From Archegozetes longisetosus (taxonomy: Eukaryota; Arthropoda; Arachnida; Sarcoptiformes; Trhypochthoniidae), in the NCBI GenBank assembly GCA_018873245.2, contig JAEMBT020000004.1:2218573-2282572 (forward strand): a stretch of 64,000 bases of DNA, given 5' to 3'. The translations under genes and the position numbers were made by a program. The notes below the pieces were generated by a model. That model was given only the letters and a program-made list of their open reading frames with translations. It was not told the origin of the DNA and did not search any database. Each line of letters begins with the position of its first letter. Position 1 is the first letter of the stretch. This document shows, one piece after another, positions 35,174 to 44,795 of the stretch.

Positions 35174-36644
35174 CTAATCCATTTCGTTGGTTGTTATAAA
35201 ATCAGCAATATGAGTATAAAGTAACAAAGCTAGAATATGAACGATTAATGACCATGATGCTCCATTCATAGTTCCGTTAATATAATTTTCAATAGCACTG
35301 ATACATGGTTCGGTATTATTAATTTTTAGGCAAGATTTTTCGGTCTTATTCATGATTGAACAGCATGAAGGAGGATAATAGCCATTATGATCGTAAAACT
35401 TATTCCAGTCAAGAGTATTTCTAGCTCCGCAGCATTCGAATTCATTCTGGAATATGTGCAACGCTTCCCAGATTTGGTTATCAGTGATTGTTACGTTTAT
35501 GACATTTGAAATTTTTTCATTAATCGAATTGCTTGCAATTATTTCTAACTATAAATGAAATGAAATAAACTTATAATTAGTATCAAAATTAACTATAAAT
35601 TGTTAAATTTCTTTATAGTTTATTACATGGCAATAGCTATCAAATCCATGATTCGAACCTTAAATATACTATAGACTTATCCAAACAGTTTAAAAGTCGT
35701 TATGATATTTAATTTGTATCTATATAAATAAATTCGATTATTTCCTTCTCAATAAAGGCCTTGACAAAGAAATCTGATTATTCATTGATTAGTAGACTAA
35801 TAGAAAATCAATGGTTCCTTGTTGAACCCGTAAATTGCTTAAAAATATGGAAAATTTTATTTTATTCAAAGCCTCTGATTCACTCAAATATGCAAAGAAG
35901 AAAAAATAACACTAAGTTTTCTCATTACTTTTCATGTTTTATGTCAATAAAAACTTATTGGTTTTGTTTTAAATACATCGTAAAGCATGATTTTCAATTT
36001 CAATGATGTTTGATTTTTCTGCGCAGAGTATCTGAAAAATCTTCATACAAGCGAAAGATTTTGCATTACCAAGCGATATTGAAGAACTTAATTTTGACGA
36101 ATTTTTGAATAAATCATACACTACTAATAATGCAAGACCTTCCCCCGTGTAGGACTTCTCAAACACTTTATGTAATGATAAATAAATCAAATATTACTTT
36201 AAAAATTCTAACTTTCGAACTTTAAACAAACTGGTTTAATTTAAAAACTTAAGAAATTGTTTGTTTACCTTGTGTCTGTAAGAAAAAATGAGGCACACTG
36301 CCAAAACTTCGAATAATATGCATAAGCCGATAATTGTGAGGAATGTGTGTCTATAACATTTGATATCATCAATCCAGGGCATAAAAATAAAACACTGGAT
36401 GGAGAACATAATGAAACCGGACCAAAATATAATAAGTGCGGCCACCGATAGTAATGGTGCATTAGAAATTATTGGTGATATTTTGTCGGCAAACCGAATA
36501 AGAATCGCACCATAAGCAAAGAGAGCGATAGATATCTAAAATAAAACTGATTAATGAATATCTCTCATTAATTCAATGTAGAAAATACTTTACAATCCAA
36601 GGAGAAACAAACCAAAATAGTTTACAAAAGTTTATACGAGGCAT
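35174..36644 (-). CDS. Tetraspanin, three exons
   Basis: Exons on the minus strand are 36644-36594, 36535-36269 and 35548-35174, all joined in phase 0 (ATT|GTAAAG, AAG|GTAAAC, acceptors TTTTAG and TTATAG). They give about 230 residues. Order: short N-terminus MPRINFCKLFWFVSPWI running into helix 1 (ISIALFAYGAILIRF), helix 2 (LLSVAALIIFWSGFIMF), helix 3 (LTIIGLCILFEVLAVCLIF), then the large extracellular loop with the diagnostic ECCGARN, PPSCC and two further Cys (EKSCLK, EPCIS), and helix 4 (SLIVHILALLLYTHIADF) with a short tail. Tetraspanins organise membrane protein clusters; the partner here is unknown. The loop carries several NxT sites. An AATAAA (35163-35168) follows the stop by only five bases. 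The splicing is my reading of the sequence and is consistent throughout. Confidence 0.85.
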
Positions 36645-37748
36645 TATAGTATTTATAAGGTATGATAGTTTTACCAGGATTTTTGAACTTATTTTAAATT
36701 AGAAATAATATCCGTAAGAATTAGGCTCATTATTGATAAAGTAAATCCGAATTTAATTATTTCTCAAAATTTTTAATTTCCGCTAATTGAAAATTGACAA
36801 AAAATAGTAACTATAGCAAATAAAATCAGTTTCAAATGCATTCGAAAAATGAGGTTTATAGGATAAATAAGCAAAAAGGATTTCAAGGATTTTAACTAAT
36901 TTCAGTGATTTATTAGAATTACTAAACTAGAGTTCCTATTATTAATGACAATATTTGTCTAACATTCGAAATGATAATAAAATTGCAGTAAATAGATAAA
37001 CTATAGTTAATGACTTAATCTCAATGGATTGATAAGTAAAGAATGAGTTACATATATATTCATTATAAAAAAAAAATGAGTACAAAATACCAAACAGACT
37101 TTCAGATTTAATTTATCTATCAAACCTTTAGACTTTCATTTATTAAAGTAATTCAAATAATTCAAAACTTTAATTAAGCGAATCAATACTTAAATTTATT
37201 TTGAAATCAATTTAAATATTAATAACTATTGGACTTTAGTTTTCTATCAAGAGCTAATTTTTTGTGCTCATCCTCAAACTTAACTTCATACTTTTAGTAC
37301 ATATAACTAATGGAAAATTGCTCAAATTAGCATTATTTTGCATTCAATAATCTTTTATGGGGACAATTTGAAACTTTCTTATCATCTGGTATAAGTTTTT
37401 ATCTTTAAATATCATATTATTAATAGAAAGGTTATAAATTGTCAAAACTTTTTTAATAAACAGTCTTGATTTTCTTAAAGTGAGCATAATTATTATTTTA
37501 GTTACAAAATAAAATAATAACCAATTGAACACACTCTGAACGGCATTCGATCAACTAGTAAGAATTAGAGATTTTCAAACAAGGTTGTGAATACAGCAAT
37601 AACTCGATGTAGTGAATCGTTGGAAACCAATGAATTATATTCACTAAGAGAGGATTCAATAATAGAGATTATTTGTATTTATTGACTTCATATTCAGTTT
37701 AATGTTTGATATGAATATTTTCTGTGGAGAAGAGCCTTAGGTTTAAAA
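36645..37748. other. Upstream of the tetraspanin, no feature recognised
   Basis: AT-rich sequence. It must hold the tetraspanin promoter and 5' UTR, but no motif can be singled out. Confidence 0.35.
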
Positions 37749-37883
37749 TTAAGAGCCATATTCTGAGTTCTGTCTTAAGCTCGGTCTCGACTCAAGTTAA
37801 ACTTAGTGCTATCAATATTTGTATTTCAAGTCTAACTTGAGTCGAGATCGAGCTTAAGACAGAACTCAGAGTATGGCTCTAAG
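37749..37883. repeat. Hairpin MITE with near-perfect arms
   Basis: AGAGCCATATTCTGAGTTCT faces AGAACTCAGAGTATGGCTCT, and CTTAAGCTCGGTCTCGACTC faces its complement. Arms are about 55 bases and the loop about 20. Confidence 0.8.
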
Positions 37884-38970
37884 AGTATAAAAGACATTGA
37901 ACATTACATCTAAATTAAAAGGGAATACTAATTATTAAAAGTTTAGAACTAATCCTACTTTTCGTATCTTTATCAAACTTTTAGCTTTACTTCAGTACAG
38001 ATTCGTATGAATGAGAATTAGTACTAATTATCATTTGTAAAGTATGCAATTCATTCATATGTAATATTGTTTTTGTTTATATAAATAAATCAAATGTTTC
38101 TAATTTAAATATGTCTTAAAACTTTTTAAAAATGAGTTCTAATAGATACAAAGTGAAGATAGAAGTGAAAGACTTGAAATTACTATTAAGTATGCATTTA
38201 ATTATGATACTGTTTCAGTTTTTTATGTTTAGCTGTATTTAAAATCATTATTAAAAAGATGATTTTCTATTGTATCCTACTCTAAAATCAGTTTTCTTGC
38301 AATTCAATATGTTTATTCATAAGTTGAAAGGTCTATTTTCATTATTGTAGTTTTCATCTGAAAACTTTTTGCGATAAGACTTATCAACTACTTATCTCTA
38401 TACTATTTCGCCATTTGTTAAGAGTTTGATAATTAAATGAGATCAAAACTTATATGTGTATATGTGTTGATGTATACCTTTTAGTATTTTGCTCTTAAAA
38501 CTAAGGCTCTTCAAAGAAAACATGTTCAAACTGATAACAAAATTAATATTCGATTCAATTGAAAGTTTTTAGTAATAAGAGTTACATAAAAGTTCATAAA
38601 AATTATAACTAGAAATGCGAACAATTGTATTAATCATATGAAACGATAAGATTAATTAAGTGCTGTTGGATTTAAAAATGCTGATAGCGTTTATAGTTTC
38701 GATGAATACTAAGGGAATAATCGGGAAACTTTATGTTTTACAGTTATGAGTGTTCCTGAATTTGGGAAAATTATATTCTTTTATGTGTTATATTCAAATT
38801 TATTCTGAAAATAAATATATTTCAGGATATAATTATTTACATGTTTAAAAACTCATAGATTACTCATCTAAAATTCTAAAAAAACATAAAGATATTAAAG
38901 CTTTGCTAGTTTGAATATATTTTTCTATAGTTGACTCGAAAATTTTGAAAATATTTTCATTCAGTTTAAA
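37884..38970. other. Intergenic, no feature recognised
   Basis: AT-rich, without coding frames or clear repeats. Confidence 0.35.
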
Positions 38971-40051
38971 ATGCCCGGATATGAGTTAGATTTGTCGGCT
39001 TAACTGAATTTGAGAGAACAGAACTGACATGTAGTATATGTCATGATATCTTTAAGAACCCTGTTGTCACTAATTGCTGCCGATAAACGTTCTGCGAAGA
39101 ATGTATAACTGATTGGTTGAAAACAAACAATACATGTCCTCACCATAGAAAAGCTTTAAGCACAGATCAATTAACACCATCTGCTAGGTATGTAAGAGTT
39201 GTATTCCCACATTCTGACAATACTATCATTCAAAAGTTTCATAAAAACTGATTGATGTCTGGTTTTTATTTTTTCGATAGGATAAGGGTATATATCAAAT
39301 CGTAGAATTCTCACAGTATCTTGTATTATGATGGATTTTATAGTGTAGTCCAGTTAATTACTCTACAATTATAGGATTTTGCTGAATACGTTGCGAAAAT
39401 TGAAAATTTATTGTAGTTATAAAGAAAATGGATGTAAAGAAGAGATACTTTTGGATAATTTGAATAATCACATGAAATCATGTCGTTACAATAAAGAAAT
39501 ATGCTAAGAATGTAAGTTTGAAATACTTGATGATCACAATTGTGTCAAATGTTTACTCGAAGCCGATGCAAAACTTGAAGAGAAACTGATATCTGCATCA
39601 ATTAGAATCCAATTGTTGGAAAAAGAAAATGAAAATTATCTGCAAGCTATACAAGACTTGACTAATTCTGATCCTGACAACGCGAACTATAACTTTAAAG
39701 TTAGAAAATATACTCAAAATCTGATCATTTTTTACGAATGAATTTCGATCTTAGGTCTCAGAAAATCAAATATTAATCGATGCACGAAAATATATGGAAT
39801 CTGTGAACGTCGTTTTGAGGGAAACTTCACCAGAAATAGTTTCAAAAATTTACACCATAGTTAAAAATGCGATTAACAAAGGAAAAGAACTGCGTGAAAT
39901 TTGCGACACCATACAAAAAACTGTTGAATCAGAATTCGGTAGCAGTTGTCAATGTATTGCTTTATATGATGGTATCGGAAACTTTGCGAATATCATCTAT
40001 AGTAACTTTTATGTAATTTTTCATGATTACTCGTATACTTTCGAGGTATAA
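38971..40051 (+). pseudogene. NRDP1/RNF41-like RING and TRAF-zinc-finger gene with LC8-like C-terminus, disabled
   Basis: Three exon remnants are joined by GT-AG introns in consistent phase: 38971-39187, 39375-39699 and 39755-40051 (the last intron is only 55 bases). Exon 1 starts MPGYELD, shifts frame near 38990, then reads a RING finger: ELTCSICHDIFKNPVVTNCC, a TAA in place of the His-position codon, TFCEECITDWLK and NTCPHHRKAL. Exon 2 gives a TRAF-type zinc finger (IYCSYKENGCKEEILLDNLN, CRYNKEIC, a TAA, ECKFEILDDHNCVKCLL) and a coiled coil. This is the layout of NRDP1/RNF41 E3 ligases. Exon 3 instead resembles dynein light chain LC8: EICDTIQKTVESEFG, CQCIALYDGIGNF, SNFYVIFHDYSYTFEV. One frameshift and two stops indicate a pseudogene. 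The LC8 assignment is weaker than the RING/TRAF one. Confidence 0.68.
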
Positions 40052-40849
40052 GGCTTTGACGCCGGCGTTGAATACCTTAACCTAATTTGATGCCCTTAAT
40101 AATGCGTTGAATAATTTTAACTTATAATTAAGTTTCATTTTGATTAAATTTGATATGAATAGTGTCACTTTCAAACAGTATTTGAACCTTTAAACGATTA
40201 TCTAATTCTGAAGATATTGTAAACACGCTCTATGCCTCATAAAAGTTTAAGTTAGAAAGTTTTAATAGCTTATGATATACCTTATTATTTTTTAAGCTGA
40301 GAAATTATGGCTAAGATAAAGCTCTTAATCTTTAGCTTAAAACAAATAAAAATTGATTGCATTTTATATAATTTTTTTATTTCGGGGAGTACCGAAAAAA
40401 TTAAGGGAATATTGAAAAAGTCAAGAAATTAGAGAGAAAAGATCAGCAAAGCTAGTCAGAACTAAGCCCATGAATAGCAGCTGTATTTTCAAAATGTTTT
40501 AATCTCTATGTTATGTCATTAATTCATTTAATTATAGTTTCTCATGAATATCAATCGATGAATGATATTTTCTCATGCAATAATTCATCAAATCTTAAGA
40601 TTCTATTCATATCTTATTTTTGTTTGAAATCTTATCTATTTTGTAAGTATAGTGTTTCTGTGAATTTTTCATTTCTGTCAGTTCAAACGAAAAGTCATAA
40701 CAAATGATTTCTGAATATATATTAAGTTTTTTATAAACAAGAAAATTATTTATCAGAGTATTATTTCTACTTATAATTGAAACAAAAAAATATGTCAAAC
40801 AAAATCTTTTAAAGAAAGATGTTGAACTTTAGATCTAACAATAAGTTAT
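40052..40849. other. Intergenic, no feature recognised
   Basis: AT-rich. Overlapping short frames on both strands at 40513-40798 show no motif. Confidence 0.35.
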
Positions 40850-41210
40850 AAGTAGAACATCGTTATTTTGAACTCGCTTCTGCCAAAAAAATTTGTTCAA
40901 AATAGCCGGTACATTGAAAAAGTCTGAAATAAAGGTTTCGCTCAAAGTGCAATATTTGAATGATCAACACTAAGATTTTATTTAGTTTGGGGTTCAAGTT
41001 TGAGGCTCGTCCACAAATTTCTGAAATTTGAACTGTTCAGCAGTATTAATAATAATAATAATTTTTTTGTGAAAATTTGATGTTTTATTATATCTTGAAT
41101 CTATTCTACAGATATTTAAAATAAAGAGGTACATAGTAATATAGATAGATGTTCAAATTGGTTCAAAATACTGAGTATTACAAAATAAGCGGTTTCAAAA
41201 TATCGAATGT
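40850..41210. mobile_element. Tc1/mariner-type MITE (copy 1, diverged)
   Basis: It starts AGTAGAACATCGTTATTTTG and ends near GCGGTTTCAAAATATC. Over its length it matches the reverse complement of 58918-59370, including the unusual phrases GGTTCAAGTTTGAGGCTCGT and AAATAAAGAGGTACATA. The ends resemble the CAGTAGAACCTCG ends with TA duplication seen on the other copy. No transposase is present. Confidence 0.7.
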
Positions 41211-41444
41211 TTAGTGTATTCGGTGAGTTCCTAATCAATAACAGAAAATCTGTTGTCAACTCATTGTAATGGCATAAAATTCTCCTATTTTGTACATTTC
41301 ATATTAGGTTCTTTGTAATCAGATTTGACCACCGGATTTATTTGTTTAGACGGCCGAAATAATTTAGTACTAGTTAAAAGTTACAGTTACTTCAATTAGA
41401 AAATGAGAGTTGAAGGTAATGCAGTATTTGCTGTAGAACACATC

Positions 41445-42283
41445 ACATTAGTCGACTGTGCATCAAATTGAATGAATTAATAAGGTTTAAAATTGAGGAG
41501 ACTTTTACCATCAAAATTGATTGATAAAAATTGGTTTAATATTTCGTCAGATTTTAAACTTTACGAAAATAAAAACTTTCACGAGTTATACATGAAGGTA
41601 TACATTTTAAAACTCTCAGTTTCTAATTGAAGTGATACTATACCGTTTTTTGAATATACTAAATATATTTTAAAAGTGAATCTACTCAACAAAATATTCA
41701 CAGATATCTCAAACAAAAATAGAAATTATTTTGAACTGCATTTTATCAATATTAAAAATTATTTTGATTGGAATGGCACTAAAAGAGGTTTGGGTAAATC
41801 CATTTTTCTAGATTTTATTATAAAAATTCGTTCAGTTGTATTTTGTTGTAATACAAAATATTCTTTTCAGTACAGTATTGAAAATAGTTATTAAAAAGAA
41901 TGTTATTCTTTAGTTACTCTTAACAATTCATACAAACGAATTTCTGCTTTCATTATCTTCTGTTCCAAATACAAGGCATTGTTCCTTCCTATAGTTTTCT
42001 TCAGTTTTGCAACAAGTTCTCCAATTGTTTGAAGTTTTGAAAACTGTTCGACTTCAGTGGTCCTATTTTTAACCCTAAGAGATTCTAATTAGCTTTCGAA
42101 ATCAAGTGGGTGGCCACATTAGTGATAATGCTCTTGAAAGCGAGCGATTCGTTTTTAGAGTCTACGAAATAATTATCTTTGATTTGTTCAGTCAGTTCAG
42201 CTTCGAATTGATCGTCATCTAAGACATCATCGTTCTTCTCATTTTGTTGTTGATCAGCAATTTGAGGCACAACCTCTTGTGAT
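41445..42283. repeat. Tandem duplication, left copy (right copy 43818-44671)
   Basis: Same order and orientation of blocks as 43818-44671: TTACGAAAATAAAAACTT, CTCAGTTTCTAATTGAAGT, ACAAAATATTCTTTTCAGTA and the coding exon. The left copy breaks at 42284, where transposon sequence begins inside the duplicated unit, just at the exon border. Confidence 0.82.
41908..42283 (-). pseudogene. Truncated copy of the small secreted helical protein gene
   Basis: The minus strand reads PQIADQQQNEKNDDVLDDDQ, then EAELTEQIKDNYFVDSKNES and FKSIITNVATHLISKAN. It then loses frame near 42090 and resumes as RTTEVEQFSKLQTIGELV, LYLEQKIMKAEIRLYELLRV and TKE, ending at the same place as the 44271 gene. The signal-peptide exon and the intron are gone because the copy is cut at 42284 by a transposon fragment. 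Confidence 0.75.
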
Positions 42284-42575
42284 CAAAAATCTTAAAATAA
42301 AAAAATCATATATTCTTATAGACAGAGAGGAACAAGGTGTCGAGGCTGTATCTTCTTATACTTGCTTTTGTGTCCAGGGCCTCAGAACTGTCGGTTGTTG
42401 TGCGCACATATCGACAGTTCTGTGGTATCTCGGATATGCACGACATCTGCCCGAGACTCCAATTCCCGCAGAGTTTCTGAATAATATCTGCGTGGAATTG
42501 GAGGAACAAGAGTAAGCCTCGGCGGCGAATAAAACATGGAGTCCGGTGGGGGCGGAGGGTGGGGTTCCCATCAAA
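42284..42575 (+). mobile_element. Transposon fragment encoding a Cys/His-rich C-terminal tail
   Basis: The plus frame (stop at 42513) reads AVSSYTCFCVQGLRTVGCCA, HISTVLWYLGYARHLPETPI and a short acidic end. The pattern CxCxxGxRTVGCCAHxxxVLWYLGYARH is, from memory, the SWIM-like zinc-binding tail of invertebrate transposon-encoded proteins (DDE_Tnp_4-type among them). Only this tail and a GC-rich 3' part (GTGGGGGCGGAGGGTGGGGT) are present, so it is a 5'-truncated fragment. It interrupts the duplicated secreted-protein gene. Related pieces lie at 2410-2551 and 26478-26560. Confidence 0.65.
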
Positions 42576-42777
42576 ATATTACATTTTACATCGTGATTAA
42601 ATATGTTATCATATATTTAAAAATATATAATAGGCAGGATTCGGCAATGTTCTTTGAAAAGGGTTGAATTGCTATTGTTTTATACAATCTAATATTTAAG
42701 ATTATCAATCAGACTGTATTTATATCATATTTAATATGATATGGAGTTCCAATAAAATCCCTTAATAAATATTTAAA

Positions 42778-43522
42778 TTATATGAAGGCGTTAGTCGAAG
42801 AGTAGCCTCTCTCTAACGCTTAGGAAATTAAAAGGACTTAAGAAAAGTCTAAGAAAGAGTTTAAGTTTTTAGGTCAGAAATTGAATCATTATTAATCAAA
42901 TTGTTTAAGATGCTTATCTCTGAACTCTCTATTATAATTAATACGTTTAGCTTATGAGAAAGTTTTACCGATTTCACATAACAAACTTTTAGATATTCAA
43001 AAGCTTATGATAAACATACCTAAATTCGATTCTAAATTTTACGAAACTTTATATTCTTAATAGAAACAGCGCCTATTTCTAAAACACAAGAATTTTTCAT
43101 GATATTTTTCAAATCTAGCAAAAAGACAGCAAAACCTGTCAAAAAAGAAAATCAAATAAAAAATATTTAAATAAGTCATCAGATTTATAATCTTTGATTG
43201 TACGTAAATATCGAAGAAAATGAATTGCAGAGATTTGTATAGATAAAAACTTTTCATTTTTTGTTCTAAGAATAAAACTTATGTTAAATGTGAAATGTTT
43301 TGATTTAACTTAAAACAAGTGAATTAAGTCAACTTTTGAAACAGGGTTTTATCAATGATTCACTGGTTTAAATAAATATTTTGCAATAAATTTTAATATT
43401 GAATTGAAGGACATATTACTAATGATTTCGTTATTTAACAGAAGGGAAATTACAAATTAGTTAAGCCCTTTAGCGACCTTTATAAAGGAGCAGAGGCTAC
43501 TCTTCGACTAAAGCCTTCATAT
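42778..43522. repeat. Element with 33-bp terminal inverted repeats
   Basis: TATGAAGGCGTTAGTCGAAG and AGTAGCCTCT at the left end face AGAGGCTACT and CTTCGACTAAAGCCTTCATA at the right. The interior is about 680 bases, AT-rich and non-coding. It lies in the spacer between the two tandem copies. No unambiguous target duplication could be read because the flanks (AAATTATA / TATATAAATT) are themselves palindromic. Confidence 0.7.
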
Positions 43523-43800
43523 ATAAATTGAATTTGAGATTATGATTTTATTCTTTCAGATAAGAAAGTTATGATTCTTTGAAAAATCACATTTTTCAGG
43601 TATTAAAGTCTGCAGTTCTTAGACAAAGAATATCTGAGTGAAACGAAAATACATGAATCTAATCATTTTTATCTATTTTAGTTTCTATTGATCAGAATTG
43701 AAAAATTGTCTGCCAATTTCTGATAGAATTTATTTGAATAATACACCTATAAAAAATGTTCATCAAAACCCATCAATGTTTAGCGGTGAAAACCTTCGAA
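43523..43800 (+). repeat. Repeat shared with 59585-59930
   Basis: Blocks TTTGAAAAATCAC, CTTAGACAAAGAATATCTGAGT and TTTTATCTATTTTAGTTTC occur in the same order and orientation at 59655-59750, and weaker similarity continues to AATCCATCAATA. It may be a dispersed repeat or a remnant of an older duplication of this locus. Confidence 0.6.
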
Positions 43801-43817
43801 AACCGTTTACTTCATTG

Positions 43818-44671
43818 TTGAGAATGACTGTACATCAAATTGTATAAATTAACAAAGTTTATAATTGAGAAGATCTTTACGATCAAAATTAACTGTTAAA
43901 AATTGGTCTAATAGGTCGTCAGGTTTTAAAGTTTACGAAAATAAAAACTTCATGAATTATACGTGAAGGCATACATTTTAAAATTCTCAGTTTCTAATTG
44001 AAGTAAATAGTACACCATATTTTGAACATACTAAACATATTTTAAAAGTGAATCTTCTCATAAAAGAATTCACAGTTATCTCAAACAAAAGACATTATTT
44101 TGAATTGCATTTATCAATAATAAAAATTAATTTGTTTGGAATGAAATTAAAAAATATTTGAATTAATTCATTTTTCTGGATTTTATTATAAAAGTTCGTT
44201 CAGTTGTATTTTATTGCAATACAAAATATTCTTTTCAGTACAGTATTGAAAATAGTTGTTATAAAGAATGTTATTCTTTAGTTATTCTTAACAATTCATA
44301 CAAACGAATTTCTGCTCCCATTATTCTCTGCTCCAGAAACAAAACTTCGTACCATCTTGTGGTACTTCTCAGTTTCTCAACTTGTTCTGCAATATATATC
44401 CGAAGTTTTGTAAGCTGCTCGGCCTCAGTGGTCCTGTTTTTAGCCTTAAGAGCTTCAATCTTGCTATCGGCCTTCGAAGTCAAGTCTTTAGCCACATTAA
44501 TGATTATGTTCTTGAAAGTAAGTGATTGGTTTTTAAACTTTACAAGATAATCAACTTTAATTTGTTCACTCAGCTCAGCTTCGATTTGATTGTCAGCTTC
44601 AAAGATATCACTGTTTTCTTCATTTTGTTGTTGATCAGCAATTTGAGGCACAACCTCTTGTGATCTACACA
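43818..44671. repeat. Tandem duplication, right copy (left copy 41445-42283)
   Basis: See the left copy. This copy keeps the complete gene 44271-44795. The duplicated unit covers exon 2 and about 450 bases beyond its stop. Confidence 0.82.
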
Positions 44672-44795
44672 CTGAGAGAATAAAAATTTAAAAATTCAAT
44701 AAGAGTTATTTGCATATATCTTTATAACTATTATTTCGAGTGTACATACGATATACCGCTGCAAACAATAGTGAACTTATGATAAAAAATTTCAT
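44271..44795 (-). CDS. Small secreted helical protein, two exons
   Basis: Exon 1 is 44795-44750 and exon 2 is 44671-44271 on the minus strand. The donor C|GTATGT and acceptor CTCTCAG|TG join in phase 1. The product is about 148 residues and starts MKFFIISSLLFAAVYLC, a clear signal peptide. The mature part is charged and Gln/Glu/Lys-rich with heptad-like spacing (ADQQQNEENSDIFEADNQIE, KADSKIEALKAKNRTTEAEQ, LTKLRIYIAEQVEKLRSTTR) and ends LYELLRITKE. It is likely mostly helical. No family was recognised. A broken tandem copy lies 2.4 kb to the left, and residues KIEALKAKNRTTEAEQ and RIYELL-type end are conserved between them. A secreted, lineage-specific role such as a salivary or gut protein is possible, but nothing in the sequence shows it. 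Confidence 0.68.

Noticed and set aside
35761..36006. 81-codon plus frame
   Set aside because: It lies within the tetraspanin intron on the opposite strand and has no motif or splice support.
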